DNA from: Agromyces humatus
Lineage (GTDB): Bacteria > Actinomycetota > Actinomycetes > Actinomycetales > Microbacteriaceae
NCBI RefSeq assembly: GCF_021228295.1
Contig: NZ_JAJQPD010000001.1
Location: 515,725 to 579,724 of the forward strand
Direction of reading: 5' to 3'
Length of the DNA stretch: 64,000 nt
Shown here: piece after piece, positions 8,301-19,100 of the stretch
Numbering within the stretch: the stretch's first letter is position 1
Layout: each line of letters starts with the position of its first letter
The notes under the pieces: model-generated
Databases searched by the model: none
The model's input: only the letters and a program-made list of their open reading frames with translations
Told to the model about the DNA's origin: nothing
Made by a program: the position numbers and the translations under genes

Positions 8301-11300
8301 CTCGTCTGCCTTCCCGCATAGTCGTACCCATACGACCACTTGTTGGTGCGCGGGTCGGTCATCTGCTTGAGTTGCCCGGACGGGTAGTACTCGTACTTCG
8401 TCGTCGTGTGCGTCAGTTCATCGATCGGCTTCTGCGTGTCGGTTTCTGGGTCGCGGTGGTACTGGGTGAGCGACGTTGTGCGTCCACGGGCATCGACCGT
8501 CGTCGCGGTCGGGGTCGTACCTAGCGGCGGGATGTGCAGCGTCGTGGCCCCGTCGTAGACGGTCGTGGTGCGCCACTGCTCGTGTGTGCCGTTGGCGTCG
8601 GTGTGGATCCAGAAGACCTTCGCGGTCTGACGGCCGGCGGCGTCGTACTCGTAGGTCGTGTGACCTGACGTGTCCGATGGTGCGACCTCTGGTTTCGCGG
8701 ACGGGTCACCCGTGACCGACCATGGTTCGGTCTGCTTGATCACCCGGCCGGCGGAGTCGTATTTCGTCTGCGTCACGAGTCGGCCCTGCCCCGCGGAACC
8801 GAGACCGGTGGCGCGGCCGGGCTCTTGAGTCTGGAACGGGCGGAGAAGCCCGTCATAGAGGACCGAGCTCGCGTGGTACCGGAGCCCGTCAGCGGACAAG
8901 GTCTTGGTGACGACCGCGTTCAGTCCGTTCGGTTCGACGGTGTACGCATAGGTGACGGACGGCTTGTCCTCAGTGTGCTGCGGGTAGATGACTGTCGTGA
9001 GCCGGCCGAGCGCATCGTATTTCGCACTCGTGACCCTGGTGTTGGCATCAGTCGACTTGAGCGGCACCCCAAGGAACGGGTCGAACTCGGTCGTCATGGT
9101 GTGGGTGAGCGGGTTCTTCGTCTCGGTTTTGATGTTGACGCCGCCGTCAGATTCGACGTATTTCGTGCTGGTCACTTGGCCGGCCGCGTCGGTGCTCTTC
9201 ACGACTCGGCCGCGCGAGTCATACTCCGTCGTCGAGACGTCGACATAGCCGGTGCCGTCGGTCGGGTCGATCGTGTCCGTCTTCGTCGGTCGACCGAGCG
9301 CGTCGTACGTCAGTTTCGACGCGGCAACCATGTCAGCTGGCAGTACGGGCGTACTCGCGCACTTCGTCGAAACGGTCTTCGCCTCGTTCGGCAGAGCGAC
9401 GAGATGTTTTTCTTCGAGGGCCGGGTTGGCCGCGTGCGCGTAGGTGGTCGTCGTGCACAGGTCATCATCAGCGGTCGCAGTGTCGCCCTGGTCGTCAACC
9501 TTGGTTGGCTGGCTGTACTCGTTGTAGCTCGTGCTCGTCCGGGTGTGGTGCTGCTTCGCCCCGGTCCCCGTGTAGGTGACGATGTCGACCGTCTGTGACG
9601 GAATCCGCGTCGAGGTGTACGACTCGGCGAGAGTACTCTCAGCGACCACGTCTGGGGTGCCGAAGGTGTTGACGGTCTCCGACAACTTCGGCGTGTCTGG
9701 CCCCGGGGCGCCGTTGTAGGTCGTGGTGGTGAAGACTTCACCGGCGAGCCGGTTCCAGTCCGTGACCGGCGTCGACGGGTCGATCGGGTTCGCTAGTTCA
9801 GCGCCGCTGCCACGGTAGTAGGTCGTGACGGTGCTGGACTTCGCCGACTCGATGCCCTTGGTCGTGGTGACCTGCGATGCACCCCGGAACTCCGAGTACA
9901 TCTTGTCAGCGGCGTCAATCAGGGGGGTGTCCGGCTTGACCCACTTCCAATCCGCCTTCGCTTCCCCCTCCGCGTCCACCACTGTGTAGTCGTACGTCGT
10001 GGTGACCGTGCCGGAGCCGGTGACGAGCAGGTCGCTGGGCTTGTCCGCACCGCTGATGCCCTCGATAACGGAGCTGACGACGTACTTGTAGAACCAGTCC
10101 GTGCGGGGTGCGGGTTCGTTGGGATCCTGCCACTTCACCGGGAAGCAGAGGGAATGGTTGTCGGGCGAATCGGTCGGGCCTTTGGTGCAGCTGGTGGTGT
10201 AGTTCACGCTGATCACGCCACCGGACTCAGTGCCGATCGCGTTCACCCGTTGCCGCCAGAGCGCGGTCGCTCCGGTGTCGGGGGCTTCGACACGGTTCTT
10301 CGCCGGGTAGTAGTCGAAACGGACAGCGGGCAGGGTCACTTTTTCTCGTGTGCCGCCGTTGCCGCTGTGGGTCACCGCGTCGAGTCGGAGCATGATGCCG
10401 CCGGCGGTCGTCAACCCGGTACCGGTGCCGGGCGGGACGAAGCGCTGCGACAGCGTCCACGTGTCAACGGGCTGGTACGCGCTCCCGTCGTTGACCGAGG
10501 TGGTCACCGATGCGAGGCGTGTGCGGTTGAAGAAGGTCGGCGCGTTCGACTTGCACGTCGCGCCTGCCGTGCAGACCAGGTCGATCGGGGTGTCCGGCCA
10601 TGCGTTCGCCTTGGTCGACGTCTCATCCTCTGCGCACCATGAATTCGGTGCCGCCAAGTCATGAATGCACCGGGGTGCGTGGTTGAACTCGACCTTGGCG
10701 GGCGCGTCGAGGACACCATCATCAGGGTGCATGCCGTACTCGACCCGCTTCAGGTAGCCGCCGGCGGTATAGGTGGCCGGGGCCGCCGTCTCGTAGTACG
10801 GCGTGTACCGATTCGACTCGGTCGTGTAGAAGTACGACGCCGTGTTTCCGGACGGGTCGATGACGCGATCGAGGTTCCACCGCCACACCTGCGGCCGATC
10901 CGAATCCACAAACTCTGTCTCGTAGCCGGGCTCTCCGTCATGGTTGCCATAGACCGGGACCGTCCAGGCCGACTTCGCGGCCGCGTCACTGCCGAAGAGG
11001 TACTGAGTACCGTCGGTCGTGGTGACCTTCCAGTACTCACCTTCGGCACCGCCGCTGGTGAGGTGTTCGACGCGAGTGCCGTCATCCTTTCGGGGGTGCC
11101 ATGTCTCGTCGCCCTTGTCCTTGATGAGTTCGGAACCGGCACCGTTCAAGGAGAGCGTCGCGTTCTCCTTGCCCCAACAAAGGTCGGGTGACGAGGGCTT
11201 CTTGTTGTTCGCCCCAGCGCTCTCGTCGTCGGCGCAGGACTCGTAGCTGCGTTCGATGTAGCTCGCGCCGATGTCGAACCCCTCGCCGATGAGTCCGGAC

Positions 11301-12316
11301 TGGTTGTTGGTCGAGGGAATCCGCCCATCCGACACGGCAGAGTTATACGACAACGACAATTCAGGTGCGGGGCCAGCAGGAACCTGGGGAGCCCGCATCG
11401 GGTACGCCCAGGTGAACGCGCCGGTCGCCCCGCTTGTCCCCCATGTCGAAGACAACGCCATCGAGGTGGCCGACCAGTTACCGAGCTTCCCGGCAACTCC
11501 GGCCCCGATCGCCACTCCGCCACTGGGAGCGCCACCGGACGACACCGTCGCGCCTAGCATCGCGGGGGCTGCACCGGTCTCACCCGCAGCGACCGGCACG
11601 TCCACGGTGATCGTCTGCTGCTCTTCGTTGACCGTGCTGGCCAACGGACTCGGCGCGCATTCGGTACCGGGTTCGGACTCTTCACCACAGTCGGGGACCC
11701 ACGTGGTCTGCAGCCGGGTCGCCCAGTCACCGCCGGCGGCGCCAGCGAAGTCAGCGTATGAGACCGTCAACGCCACCGACTGATCACCAGTCGCGGGGGT
11801 CGGCGAGGCATCGGCCACCTCGATCAGCACGCCCGTAAGCCCCAGTTCCTCGGTCGCCGCCTGGTCCAGGACCGTCAGCCCGACCCGCTCAGGTGATACA
11901 TCGTCGGCGACAGCGGCGACTGTGACATCCATGCCACCAAGATCAATCGGCGCGGGAGCGCCCGCCTCCTCGGTGTCGGCGACATCGACCTCGATCGTGG
12001 CTCCGGTCGGCAGATCGTCCGGCAGTGTGATCCGTTTGAGCGACTCTTCCTCGGGCGCGGAGTTCGTGAGCTCCGCAGAAGCTTCCGGAGTCTCGACCGG
12101 CAACGCCTCGGCCGCGACATCGAGATTCTCCTCACGCGTCTCCTCGATAACGTCTGGGGTGTCCGCCTGCGCGGATCCGAGCATCCCGAGGTTCGCTGCA
12201 AGGATCAACGCCAGCGCCGCCGCAATCGTGACCATCCCGCGCTCACGGATCGGCCCCCGTTCGCTTCGACGCAACCAACCGCTCCGACGCAACCCTGCAT
12301 CATTCATGCGCCGCAT
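5351..12316 (-). CDS. RHS/YD-repeat polymorphic toxin with HINT domain and variable C-terminal tip
   Basis: The start chosen is ATG 12314-12316, which shares a base with the upstream TGA (TGATG) and follows AAGGAAGG; the product is about 2,321 aa. A signal peptide (about 25-52, ending GSAQA) precedes an acidic N-terminal region. YD/RHS repeats such as YDALGRTTSL and YDAAGRQT run from about 1000 to 1870 and close with the RHS core (LGARYYDEATGRFISVDP, then NPLTFSDASG). A Gly/Ala segment and pretoxin HINT domain (about 2062-2209, ending VHNC) come next, then a 112-aa tip. The tip begins LFRAVG and contains FALTIDEAISYA and RATVDRSAVE, loosely like ADP-ribosyltransferase toxins; I would not rely on that. 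Gram-positive RHS toxins of this type are Sec-exported and wall-associated. Confidence 0.9.
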   Translation of the reverse strand: MRRMNDAGLRRSGWLRRSERGPIRERGMVTIAAALALILAANLGMLGSAQADTPDVIEETREENLDVAAEALPVETPEASAELTNSAPEEESLKRITLPDDLPTGATIEVDVADTEEAGAPAPIDLGGMDVTVAAVADDVSPERVGLTVLDQAATEELGLTGVLIEVADASPTPATGDQSVALTVSYADFAGAAGGDWATRLQTTWVPDCGEESEPGTECAPSPLASTVNEEQQTITVDVPVAAGETGAAPAMLGATVSSGGAPSGGVAIGAGVAGKLGNWSATSMALSSTWGTSGATGAFTWAYPMRAPQVPAGPAPELSLSYNSAVSDGRIPSTNNQSGLIGEGFDIGASYIERSYESCADDESAGANNKKPSSPDLCWGKENATLSLNGAGSELIKDKGDETWHPRKDDGTRVEHLTSGGAEGEYWKVTTTDGTQYLFGSDAAAKSAWTVPVYGNHDGEPGYETEFVDSDRPQVWRWNLDRVIDPSGNTASYFYTTESNRYTPYYETAAPATYTAGGYLKRVEYGMHPDDGVLDAPAKVEFNHAPRCIHDLAAPNSWCAEDETSTKANAWPDTPIDLVCTAGATCKSNAPTFFNRTRLASVTTSVNDGSAYQPVDTWTLSQRFVPPGTGTGLTTAGGIMLRLDAVTHSGNGGTREKVTLPAVRFDYYPAKNRVEAPDTGATALWRQRVNAIGTESGGVISVNYTTSCTKGPTDSPDNHSLCFPVKWQDPNEPAPRTDWFYKYVVSSVIEGISGADKPSDLLVTGSGTVTTTYDYTVVDAEGEAKADWKWVKPDTPLIDAADKMYSEFRGASQVTTTKGIESAKSSTVTTYYRGSGAELANPIDPSTPVTDWNRLAGEVFTTTTYNGAPGPDTPKLSETVNTFGTPDVVAESTLAESYTSTRIPSQTVDIVTYTGTGAKQHHTRTSTSYNEYSQPTKVDDQGDTATADDDLCTTTTYAHAANPALEEKHLVALPNEAKTVSTKCASTPVLPADMVAASKLTYDALGRPTKTDTIDPTDGTGYVDVSTTEYDSRGRVVKSTDAAGQVTSTKYVESDGGVNIKTETKNPLTHTMTTEFDPFLGVPLKSTDANTRVTSAKYDALGRLTTVIYPQHTEDKPSVTYAYTVEPNGLNAVVTKTLSADGLRYHASSVLYDGLLRPFQTQEPGRATGLGSAGQGRLVTQTKYDSAGRVIKQTEPWSVTGDPSAKPEVAPSDTSGHTTYEYDAAGRQTAKVFWIHTDANGTHEQWRTTTVYDGATTLHIPPLGTTPTATTVDARGRTTSLTQYHRDPETDTQKPIDELTHTTTKYEYYPSGQLKQMTDPRTNKWSYGYDYAGRQTSASDPDAGETTTSYDQLGRVLTRENANGQILAYTYDALGRTTSLRDGSATGPIRATWEYDTKLNGMLTSSTRYKDGQPYITRTDVWDAAYRPTQMSIVLPNTGAFTKLQNRTLTTKVEYTSDGQTSAITYPAVTGADGSTALGQEKVTTIYDAPSSMPSWMSGGFGWGTYVAASKFASDGRPLLADLGNTYGAVVAYLYQDGTKRLSGISLDRQLINGTELNLNYAYDPAGNVTSIKDAPTSANLKPAQFQDNQCFNYDGLIRVENAWTPASGDCKQTPSAGAMGGAAPYWTKYAHDVLGNRTTQINTAATGTATTTSYTHGEGAAGPHAVTTATTGSATPTTYGYDEAGNRTSRKLNNVTTGYLWDAEGELTTVGDTSNVYDASGNRIVRTDANGTTVYAGGQEIQIAATTNKVTATRYYSFAGQTVAVRTDRGLGNGVTSLVNDHHGTPVAAIPNGGHPAKTAVTRLYTDPFGATRGASNAATVPGDTQFLGKTRDQSTGLTLLGARYYDEATGRFISVDPVLDLTDPQQWNAYAYSGNNPLTFSDASGLLPVGPTDNSTYNPQTGQVTYGTNNSSSADAIVSAPPPKTVDPPASPDFWSDPWGWVDHNQAEIIGGVSGVVVGTLVTGACLAATAGAGSVGCLIAGGAAGGAVGGAITNLWKTQVTRTQQFDWGTLALDTGMGLVLGAAGGAAGGAVAQVAAKVAASTASPAVRAGANAVSCAVNSFVPGTAVLLADGSTVPIENVELGDEVLATDPETGQTASKPVTALITGAGEKDLTTISIAAQGGDGAGTVVATDGHPFWVPEIGRWVDAGDLLPGDWLSTSAGTLVQVTAVAHDHREQAVHNLTVADTHTYYVAAGADAVLVHNCGGAGDTIDLFRAVGVKEYDGVMSTGRFEPGGVSMNARQFALTIDEAISYANTDTSKVAILRATVDRSAVEGVADFSTSIDPWIFRNGVYTVQPGIQSDIFHAGLKGVGHAF
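5729..6232 (-). repeat. HINT-module duplication, copy 2
   Basis: Near-identical partner of 3657-4160 (504 bp, two visible differences). It covers almost all of the HINT domain of the RHS toxin and stops at the junction with the preceding Gly/Ala segment. Confidence 0.9.
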
Positions 12317-15309
12317 CAGCCTTCCTTGATCGTGGGGTCGACTGCGTTGAAACCTGCAGGTCCAGTTCCAAAACTCTCGGCCTCCGCGCCCTGACACAGG
12401 CGGCGAAGCTTCGCAACGTCGACGATCTGGTCCGAGAAGATGCGCACGTTGTCGATCTCACCCGGCCACCAGTTCGCACCAGCCCCGGCCGACTGCGCCC
12501 GGCCAAGCATGAACCCGCCAGGTGCCTGCCACGCCGTCCCAGGACGCGCCACCGGGTCGCTGGCCACCGGCGCACCGACCGTCGGTTGATCTGGTTCGCC
12601 GACCGGGCACGCCCAGAGCCGAATCTTGTCCGTCGACACGTTGTGTTCGCCGACGAGGTGTACCCACTGATCCATGACCTGGGGAATCTGGTCGAAGAAC
12701 ACGTTCGCCGACGTCATCGTCGTGCCCGTGCTCGAGTCCGGCATGCCGAACGACCAGCACTCCCTGCCGCCGCCGCAGTCCTCGCGGTAGCCGAGGCGGA
12801 ACCCGGACTGCGTGATGCCGTCCTGCGACAACGCGACATAGTCGCCGGCCCCGCGTTTCCCATCGTCCAGGCTGACGTGCGCGGTCACCGTGAACGACTC
12901 GTTCGTCTTCAAGACGGTGTCGCCGGCCGCAACATCGCTGGTGCCATTGAAGTGCAGCGCCCAGTCGTTGTCGCGCGACTTGAACAACTGGTGCGGCCCA
13001 GCCACCGGGTCCGCGCCGGTGATCTTGAGCGGGCCGACCGCCTTCGGACCAGTGTTTTGCGCGAGCTGACCGGTGTTCTCGTCGAGCTTCCAGATCACAT
13101 CCTCCAATGGCGCCGCCACATCGAACGTGTACGTCGTCTTCGGCGACCTGTTCCCGGCCGCATCGACCGATTGCACCGTCAATACATGCTTGTTCGCGTC
13201 GGTCGGCGGAGGATAGACAACCGTTGCCTGACCGAGAGAGTTCGCCGCGGGAGAGTCCAAACTGTTCAATGGGTCATCGAACCCGTACTCGAAGTAGACC
13301 ACGTCGGCCGAAGCCAAACGATCGAACGTGAACTTCCCACCAAGCCCGATCCCGCCCCGTTCGAAGTCCGTCTCGTACACCGCGGCGACCCCCGTCTTTA
13401 CCGGAATCACCTTTGGCGCAACCGGCGGCGTGGCATCGATGCGGAACTCGCACGAGTCCCCCCAGCCAGACCAGAAGATGTCGTCCGTCGACGTGACCCG
13501 CCAGAAGTACGTCGTGTTCGCAACGAGCTCCTTGTCCGGCACAATCACGTCGGCGTACGTCCCGGACTTTACCCCGTCGAGGGTGCCGCTCTTCCACACC
13601 TCCGTCTCGGTCGTGCCCGATTTCGTGTAAATCTGGAAATACGGCCGCACGTTCCCGCCGTCGGGATCACTCACGATCGCCGACAGATGCGGCTCGAGTG
13701 AGTTGATGAGCGGACGCCCCGTCCCCGTCGTGCAGGTGTAATTCTCCTGATCGAGGAATCTCATGCTCTTCGGTTTGTTCGGCGGCTGGTTGTACTCCAC
13801 GCTCAACTCGGCGTCGTGACCGAACCGCTTCCATGACGTCATCGTGCTGTCATCATGCGGTTTCAGCCCCATCGTGACCGTCGGCCAATCATTCTCCGCG
13901 AACCGTCGAAGCCCTTCCGTGGCGTCCCAGTTGCGATAACCGCGCGCACCACAATCGCTCCGGTGCGTCTCGGTCCGCTGGCTGACGTAGGCCGACCAAT
14001 CACCGATCGTCGCCCACGTCGTGCTCGTCGTCACCGAATTCGTCAACACCAGGTTCGTCCGCGTCGCCGTGCACGACGCCGCGTGAATGCCGTTCACCCG
14101 GAACTCCGCCTTGATCACATTGACCCGGTCAAGATTGCGAACCACGTCCATGCCGTTGAACTCCCACGACAGCCGCTGCCGGAACACCGTGTTGCACGTG
14201 GCCACATCAGTGCAGTACCCGGTGCCCTCGCCACCGGACGTCGTCCACTTGTACAACGTGCCCGTGTAGCCGCCCGTTCTCACGGCGACCCACTCGGCTG
14301 GCCCGTGCTCGTCGAATCCCGGATCGATGTAGACCGGCCAGACCGTGTCCGGGCCTGACAACATCTCCTGGTCAGGAGTGATCACGATCTGCGTCCCATC
14401 CACGACCGTGCGCATCGGGACCAGCGCGTCACCTTCACGTGGCGCGTCGACGCGGTCGCCGATCGTCACCTCGGTCACGGAAGCCGGGAGCTCTTCATTC
14501 CCGCCCGCCGAGTCCCACATCACCGGTGGGGCGGCGACAAAGTGCACCTTGTCGTCGGCGTCGACGACGTTGACGAGGCCTTCCTGCTCAGCAACCAATC
14601 GAAGCCCATCAGACAGCGCCGTGGTGAACACCAGATCGCCCGGGGCCCCAGGGAACTCAGCAGGCCGAGCGCCATCCAGCAGTCCGCGGAAACGCGCCGC
14701 CGCGGCCGGATCCGCAAGCTCCACCACCGGCAGGAATCCCGTCCCGCCCGCGGAAACCGAAACCACCAACCGGACGCCTTCGGCAAGCTGATAGTACGCG
14801 TGGGAACCTTCGACACTCGGCACCGGCAACTCCGTCGGGAACCACACGTCAAGTCGCTTGTCACCATCGATGATCGAACCGAGAGGCCGGCCCTCACCCG
14901 CCGTACCACCGGCGTTCAACTCGATCGGATCAACCGGCGCAGCAACCTCGAGCACACCCTCACCCGGAGTACCCGTGATCGACGTATCAATCTCGGTCCA
15001 CTCACCGGTGACATTGGTCCGCGAGGGCATCGCCGAAACGACAAGCCGCGTGTTCCCGTTCGGCAACGCCCACGACGTCTCCCACGGTGTACGCGCGCCC
15101 GTGACCTCGACCTCGACCCCGCAGGCGCGCGCCTTCGGACCTGCCTGATCGAACGACACATCCTCACGATCGGTGCAATCGAACTGCTCCGCAGCAGAGT
15201 TCTGCGACACGAGGGCAGGAACCACCAGGACCGCCGCGACCAACGCGACAACCGCCGTGGCCGCGACCAGAGCGACGACGCGCCACCGCGCCAAGAACCA
15301 TGAACTCAC
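12316..15309 (-). CDS. Secreted LamG-like protein, companion of the RHS toxin
   Basis: GTG 15307-15309 with GGAGG six bases upstream is a better start than the longer frame to 15360, and gives 997 aa. It has a basic N-terminus and one membrane-spanning or signal segment (about 8-32). A long beta-rich ectodomain follows with fibronectin-like stretches (ANTTYFWRVTSTD, then DATPPVAPKV). The last ~200 residues are a LamG/concanavalin-like jellyroll (WALHFNGTSD, then GEIDNVRIFSD). Such proteins are commonly encoded directly before actinobacterial RHS genes and may help display or wall attachment. The TGA overlaps the RHS start codon. Confidence 0.85.
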   Translation of the reverse strand: MSSWFLARWRVVALVAATAVVALVAAVLVVPALVSQNSAAEQFDCTDREDVSFDQAGPKARACGVEVEVTGARTPWETSWALPNGNTRLVVSAMPSRTNVTGEWTEIDTSITGTPGEGVLEVAAPVDPIELNAGGTAGEGRPLGSIIDGDKRLDVWFPTELPVPSVEGSHAYYQLAEGVRLVVSVSAGGTGFLPVVELADPAAAARFRGLLDGARPAEFPGAPGDLVFTTALSDGLRLVAEQEGLVNVVDADDKVHFVAAPPVMWDSAGGNEELPASVTEVTIGDRVDAPREGDALVPMRTVVDGTQIVITPDQEMLSGPDTVWPVYIDPGFDEHGPAEWVAVRTGGYTGTLYKWTTSGGEGTGYCTDVATCNTVFRQRLSWEFNGMDVVRNLDRVNVIKAEFRVNGIHAASCTATRTNLVLTNSVTTSTTWATIGDWSAYVSQRTETHRSDCGARGYRNWDATEGLRRFAENDWPTVTMGLKPHDDSTMTSWKRFGHDAELSVEYNQPPNKPKSMRFLDQENYTCTTGTGRPLINSLEPHLSAIVSDPDGGNVRPYFQIYTKSGTTETEVWKSGTLDGVKSGTYADVIVPDKELVANTTYFWRVTSTDDIFWSGWGDSCEFRIDATPPVAPKVIPVKTGVAAVYETDFERGGIGLGGKFTFDRLASADVVYFEYGFDDPLNSLDSPAANSLGQATVVYPPPTDANKHVLTVQSVDAAGNRSPKTTYTFDVAAPLEDVIWKLDENTGQLAQNTGPKAVGPLKITGADPVAGPHQLFKSRDNDWALHFNGTSDVAAGDTVLKTNESFTVTAHVSLDDGKRGAGDYVALSQDGITQSGFRLGYREDCGGGRECWSFGMPDSSTGTTMTSANVFFDQIPQVMDQWVHLVGEHNVSTDKIRLWACPVGEPDQPTVGAPVASDPVARPGTAWQAPGGFMLGRAQSAGAGANWWPGEIDNVRIFSDQIVDVAKLRRLCQGAEAESFGTGPAGFNAVDPTIKEG

Positions 15310-15799
15310 CGTTGACCTCCGAACGCACACGACAGCGCCTCCACGACGCGCACAACCCACGCAGCGTCATGAACTCGGCACATAGGGATACCGCGGAAAT
15401 GTTCGGGTCGATGACACGTGACCGCGAGGAGACTAACAGGCAATTGACAGGTAAGAAATCACCCTCGAACAGGGGTTAAAGGCCTCCACGGGAGCTCACT
15501 CGTCCTCCGATTTGGCCCGTGGCCAGCAAGTTCCAGCTCCAGCGCCGAGGCTCTCGCCGGCCCGTTACCCTCGTAAGGACTCATAACAAACAGATCACAG
15601 TTGCGAGAACGGGCCGCTCATGACTCCCCCACCGGCGCAGCAGTCTGCCGAACGGAAACCCGAGAGGCTCGCGCGAGCGGGACGGCACCACCTGCCCGCG
15701 CGGGGGCGTTATCTGCAACACCGTAGGTGCCTTACAACCCCATGGATACGAGGCGTCACGACGGCCGACCGCGATCCACCCGAGAACAGCGGATGTGAA
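15310..15799. promoter_or_regulatory. Upstream region of the toxin operon
   Basis: No coding frame is convincing in these 490 bp, which probably hold the operon promoter. An 8-bp perfect inverted repeat, GGCCCGTT (15559-15566) and AACGGGCC (15608-15615), is extended by partial matches inward. A half-match to the actinobacterial SOS box, TCGAAC-AGGG-GTTAAA, lies at 15465-15480. Neither is strong enough to assign a regulator. Confidence 0.35.
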
Positions 15800-16034
15800 T
15801 GTTGGCGGTAAATCGGGACATCGATCTCGACACGCCCAATCTCAGTCGGCACCGAGCGAATGCCGTTGCCCGTTCTCGCTGCTCGATGATCCGTGCTTCA
15901 CGTAGCCGAGGTGCTCGATCATCTCCGCCTCGAGCGCGGTCTTCGTCAGCCCACCGAGCACGTCTCCGGGGCCGACGAGGCTGACGCCCTAACCTTTAGC
16001 GCCTGCACGAGCAGCTGCTCGGCGATCTGTTGCT
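15800..16034 (-). pseudogene. Decayed IS256 (mutator) family transposase fragment
   Basis: Read on the minus strand, broken frames spell pieces typical of the N-terminus of IS256-family transposases: QQIAEQLLVQA, then after a frameshift GVSLVGPGDVLGGLTKTALE, then EHLGYVKHGS, and near the end EIGRVEIDVP. The catalytic DDE region is missing. It lies between the relaxase and the toxin operon and marks an old insertion and deletion inside the element. Confidence 0.75.
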
Positions 16035-16101
16035 ATCAATGATCTCTCTCATCACAGAATCGATCTGTCTCGACTGCCTGGGTCACTGCCATTCCCTTCG
16101 G

Positions 16102-19100
16102 TCAGGCGAGTCCCAGATCCACCGTTTTCCTGACCGTACCGCGCTCGCCAGGTGCGGCGTAACGGTCCGACAGCTGTCGACTCGCCACGAGTGCAGTGTG
16201 AGCGCGTGCGGCGTTCAGTTTCTGCGCGGTCGTCTCAGGTGCGGGTCCGAGCGCCGACGCGCCGACGACGCAGTACCGGTCGCGGTATGCCGCGACCGTG
16301 CGCCCATGACGACGCCACGCTACTGCGGTAGGAGCGTCCGGTCGCGGGGGCTGACCGAGGGTCCGCGTCCACGCCTCCCCCGCAACCAACGACTGGTCGA
16401 GGACGGCTCGGGCACGGGTCTCGATGAGCTCGGCGCGTTCGTGCAGGGCCCGCCGCATGCCGGCATCCATCGGACCGACTGCCTGTGGGATGAGTCCGGC
16501 GATCAGTCGAGGCCTCCGCCGTGCCCGGCCGGCCGCGGCTTGCGCGCCGGTACCCTGTGCGACGGCTGCTGCCATTCTCGCGCGGAGTACAGCCGCGACA
16601 TCCGCCGCGTCCTCGAACCCACGCAAGCGAACTACGCTCGCGAGCAGTCGCTCGACCTCGAAGTGATGCGACTCGGCCCGCCGCAGCTCCGCGGCCAACG
16701 GCCCGAACGCATCCGATCCGATTGCCGCATCCGCCTGCGCCGGTGTGAGTCCAGACGCGCGTACGACCGCGACCCATCGGTCGTGCTGCGCGGCGGCCGC
16801 GATGGTCTCGTACTCGGCCGCGAGTTGCGCTATCGAGTCCCACGCGTCCTGTTCGGCCGTGAGCGTCTCGTGCGCGGAGAGCTCGGCGCCGACATGCTGC
16901 AGGACACCGAACAGGATGCTGCGCGCGGTCGCTTCGCCGGCGTCGCCGGGTCGCGGGCCGACGTGTGCGATGTCCGGGCGGTCGATGGCGACGTAGGCGG
17001 TGTTCGCTTCCCGGCCACGAGTCATCGCGACGTAGAAGTTCTCCCTGGTCATCCCGGCGGCGGCGACGACGTGCGCGGTGTCGGTCGTGATGCCCTGGGC
17101 GCGGTAGGAGGTGACGGCGTATCCGAGCTCGACGTGCTGCCGGACGTACGCGGCGGGAAGGACCACCGTGCTTCCCCATCGGTGCTCGGGCCGCCGGACT
17201 TCGATCGACCCGTTGCGATGTACTGCGAAGACCGTCCACCGGTCGCCGTTGCGCACCCACCGTCGCCCCGCGCGCAGCCGGCGGTCGTTGCGCCGGGTGA
17301 TGATCGTGTCGCCGGCTGCGGCGCGGGTGCCGTCGTGCAGGTCGATCTCGCGGAGCGCGTCGATGTGGCCGTCGAGGATGAGTTCGGTGCGAGCACGCTG
17401 GTTCAGCGTGGCGACCGCGTCGTTCGAGTCGCTGATCAGCACGGTCGCCCGGCCGGCGCGGGCATCTGCCCGCCAGGCGAGGTACGCTGCATCCGCCATC
17501 GCATCGGTGTCGCCCTCGCGCACCCGGCCGTGCGCAAGGTACCGGTCCACCGACTCAGGATCGCCGGCACGCAGCCCGAGTGAGGCCGCCTTCTCCCACT
17601 CGTTCACGAACCGGTGCACATCGACGAGTTCCGGGGCATCCAGCCGGTCGTGGACAAGCAGGGCGAACGCGCCGCCCGCGTCGACCGACTGCAGCTGAGC
17701 CGGGTCACCGACGAGCAGCGCCTTCGCTCCCGCCTGTGCGGCGAGCGTGGCGACGCGGTCCAGCGGAAGGGTGCCGGCCAGAGATGCTTCGTCGATGATC
17801 ACGAGCTGTCCGGGCCGGAACGTCTCACCGTGTGCCTGGTGGTCATGCCACCATTTCGCGAGGTTCTCGGTCGCAATCCCGAGATCCTCCGCGAGAACAT
17901 GCGCGGCTGCGGCAGATGGTGCAAGGCCGATGACGGATGCTCCGCCATGAACCCGTTCCCAGGCGTGGCGGAGGGCGTTCATCGCGGTGGTCTTGCCCGC
18001 GCCGGCCGGGCCGACGAGGACGTCGACGATGCGGCCGGAGCCGGCGATCCGCTCGAGGGCGTCGAGTTGGTCGTCGGCGCGTACTCCCCCGCCGGGCAGA
18101 CGTTTGCGGGCGACCTCGCGCAATGCGCTCGGCACCAGGCGCGGGCCCGTCGTGTCGGCGGCGTGGTCGAGCAGGCGGGTCTCGGCGTCGAGGAGGTCGG
18201 TCGAGGTGAAAACGGTCGAGTGCTTCGGGCGGAACACGGATGCCCCGTCCTCCCGCCAGAACGCTGCCGGGCTCAACGCAAGTTCCGGGGGTGTGAGTTG
18301 CAACGATGCGTGCTCGGCGGCATCGGTGATGAGCCCGACGATCGCTTCGCGATCGGATGCCGTGGCGAACCGGTAGCGCATGGTTTGGCGGGCCGCTTCG
18401 GCGGCGAGGTTCCAGTGCCGCCAGGTTGCGCGCTTCTCGCTCACCGCTGCAACGACGCTCGCACCGAGTGCAGCGATCTCGTCGAGGGGCACGTCATCCG
18501 CGCGCAGCGCTCGCTGTGCACGGTTCGCGGATGCGGTGGGGGCCCAGCTCGAGGCATCCACACCGAGCACCCGCGCCGCGCGGACGCGCCACTCCGCGGT
18601 GAGGTCCGCGAGGGAGCGCACTTCCTTCGCCGGTCGTGTGGCAAGCGTGGCCTGAGCACGGAGCTTCATGATCGTCGCCGGACTCGGACGGCGACCGTGC
18701 ACCTGCACGAATGCGTCGATCAGACGGTCGGTCTCCGCGTCGATATAGCGTGACCGTGTCGAGAACTCCCGGACCAGCGGCTCCGGCACCGACGCGACTG
18801 CCCACGCCGGATGCCGGTCCCGGCCGCGCTCCCGCTGCTCCCACTGCACACCGAGCTCGCGGGTGAGGGCGTCGGCAAATAGGGCCTCGTGCAACTCGGA
18901 GAGCGCGACGACCGCGGCGTGCATCGGCCGGCCGTCGAGTGAGCGCCACTTGCCGTCGAGCACGGTCTGTACCTTGTTGCTGATCACGACGTGCGTGTGC
19001 AAGTGCGGATCGCCCGCCCGGCTATCGAAGTGATCGAACGCCGTGGCAATCACGCCGGTGACATCGACCTGCGCAACAGCGCCGTCGCGGGACGTTGCAC

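Noticed and set aside
15465..15480. SOS (LexA) box controlling the toxin operon
   Set aside because: Only the left half TCGAAC matches; the right half GTTAAA differs at three of six positions from GTTCGA.
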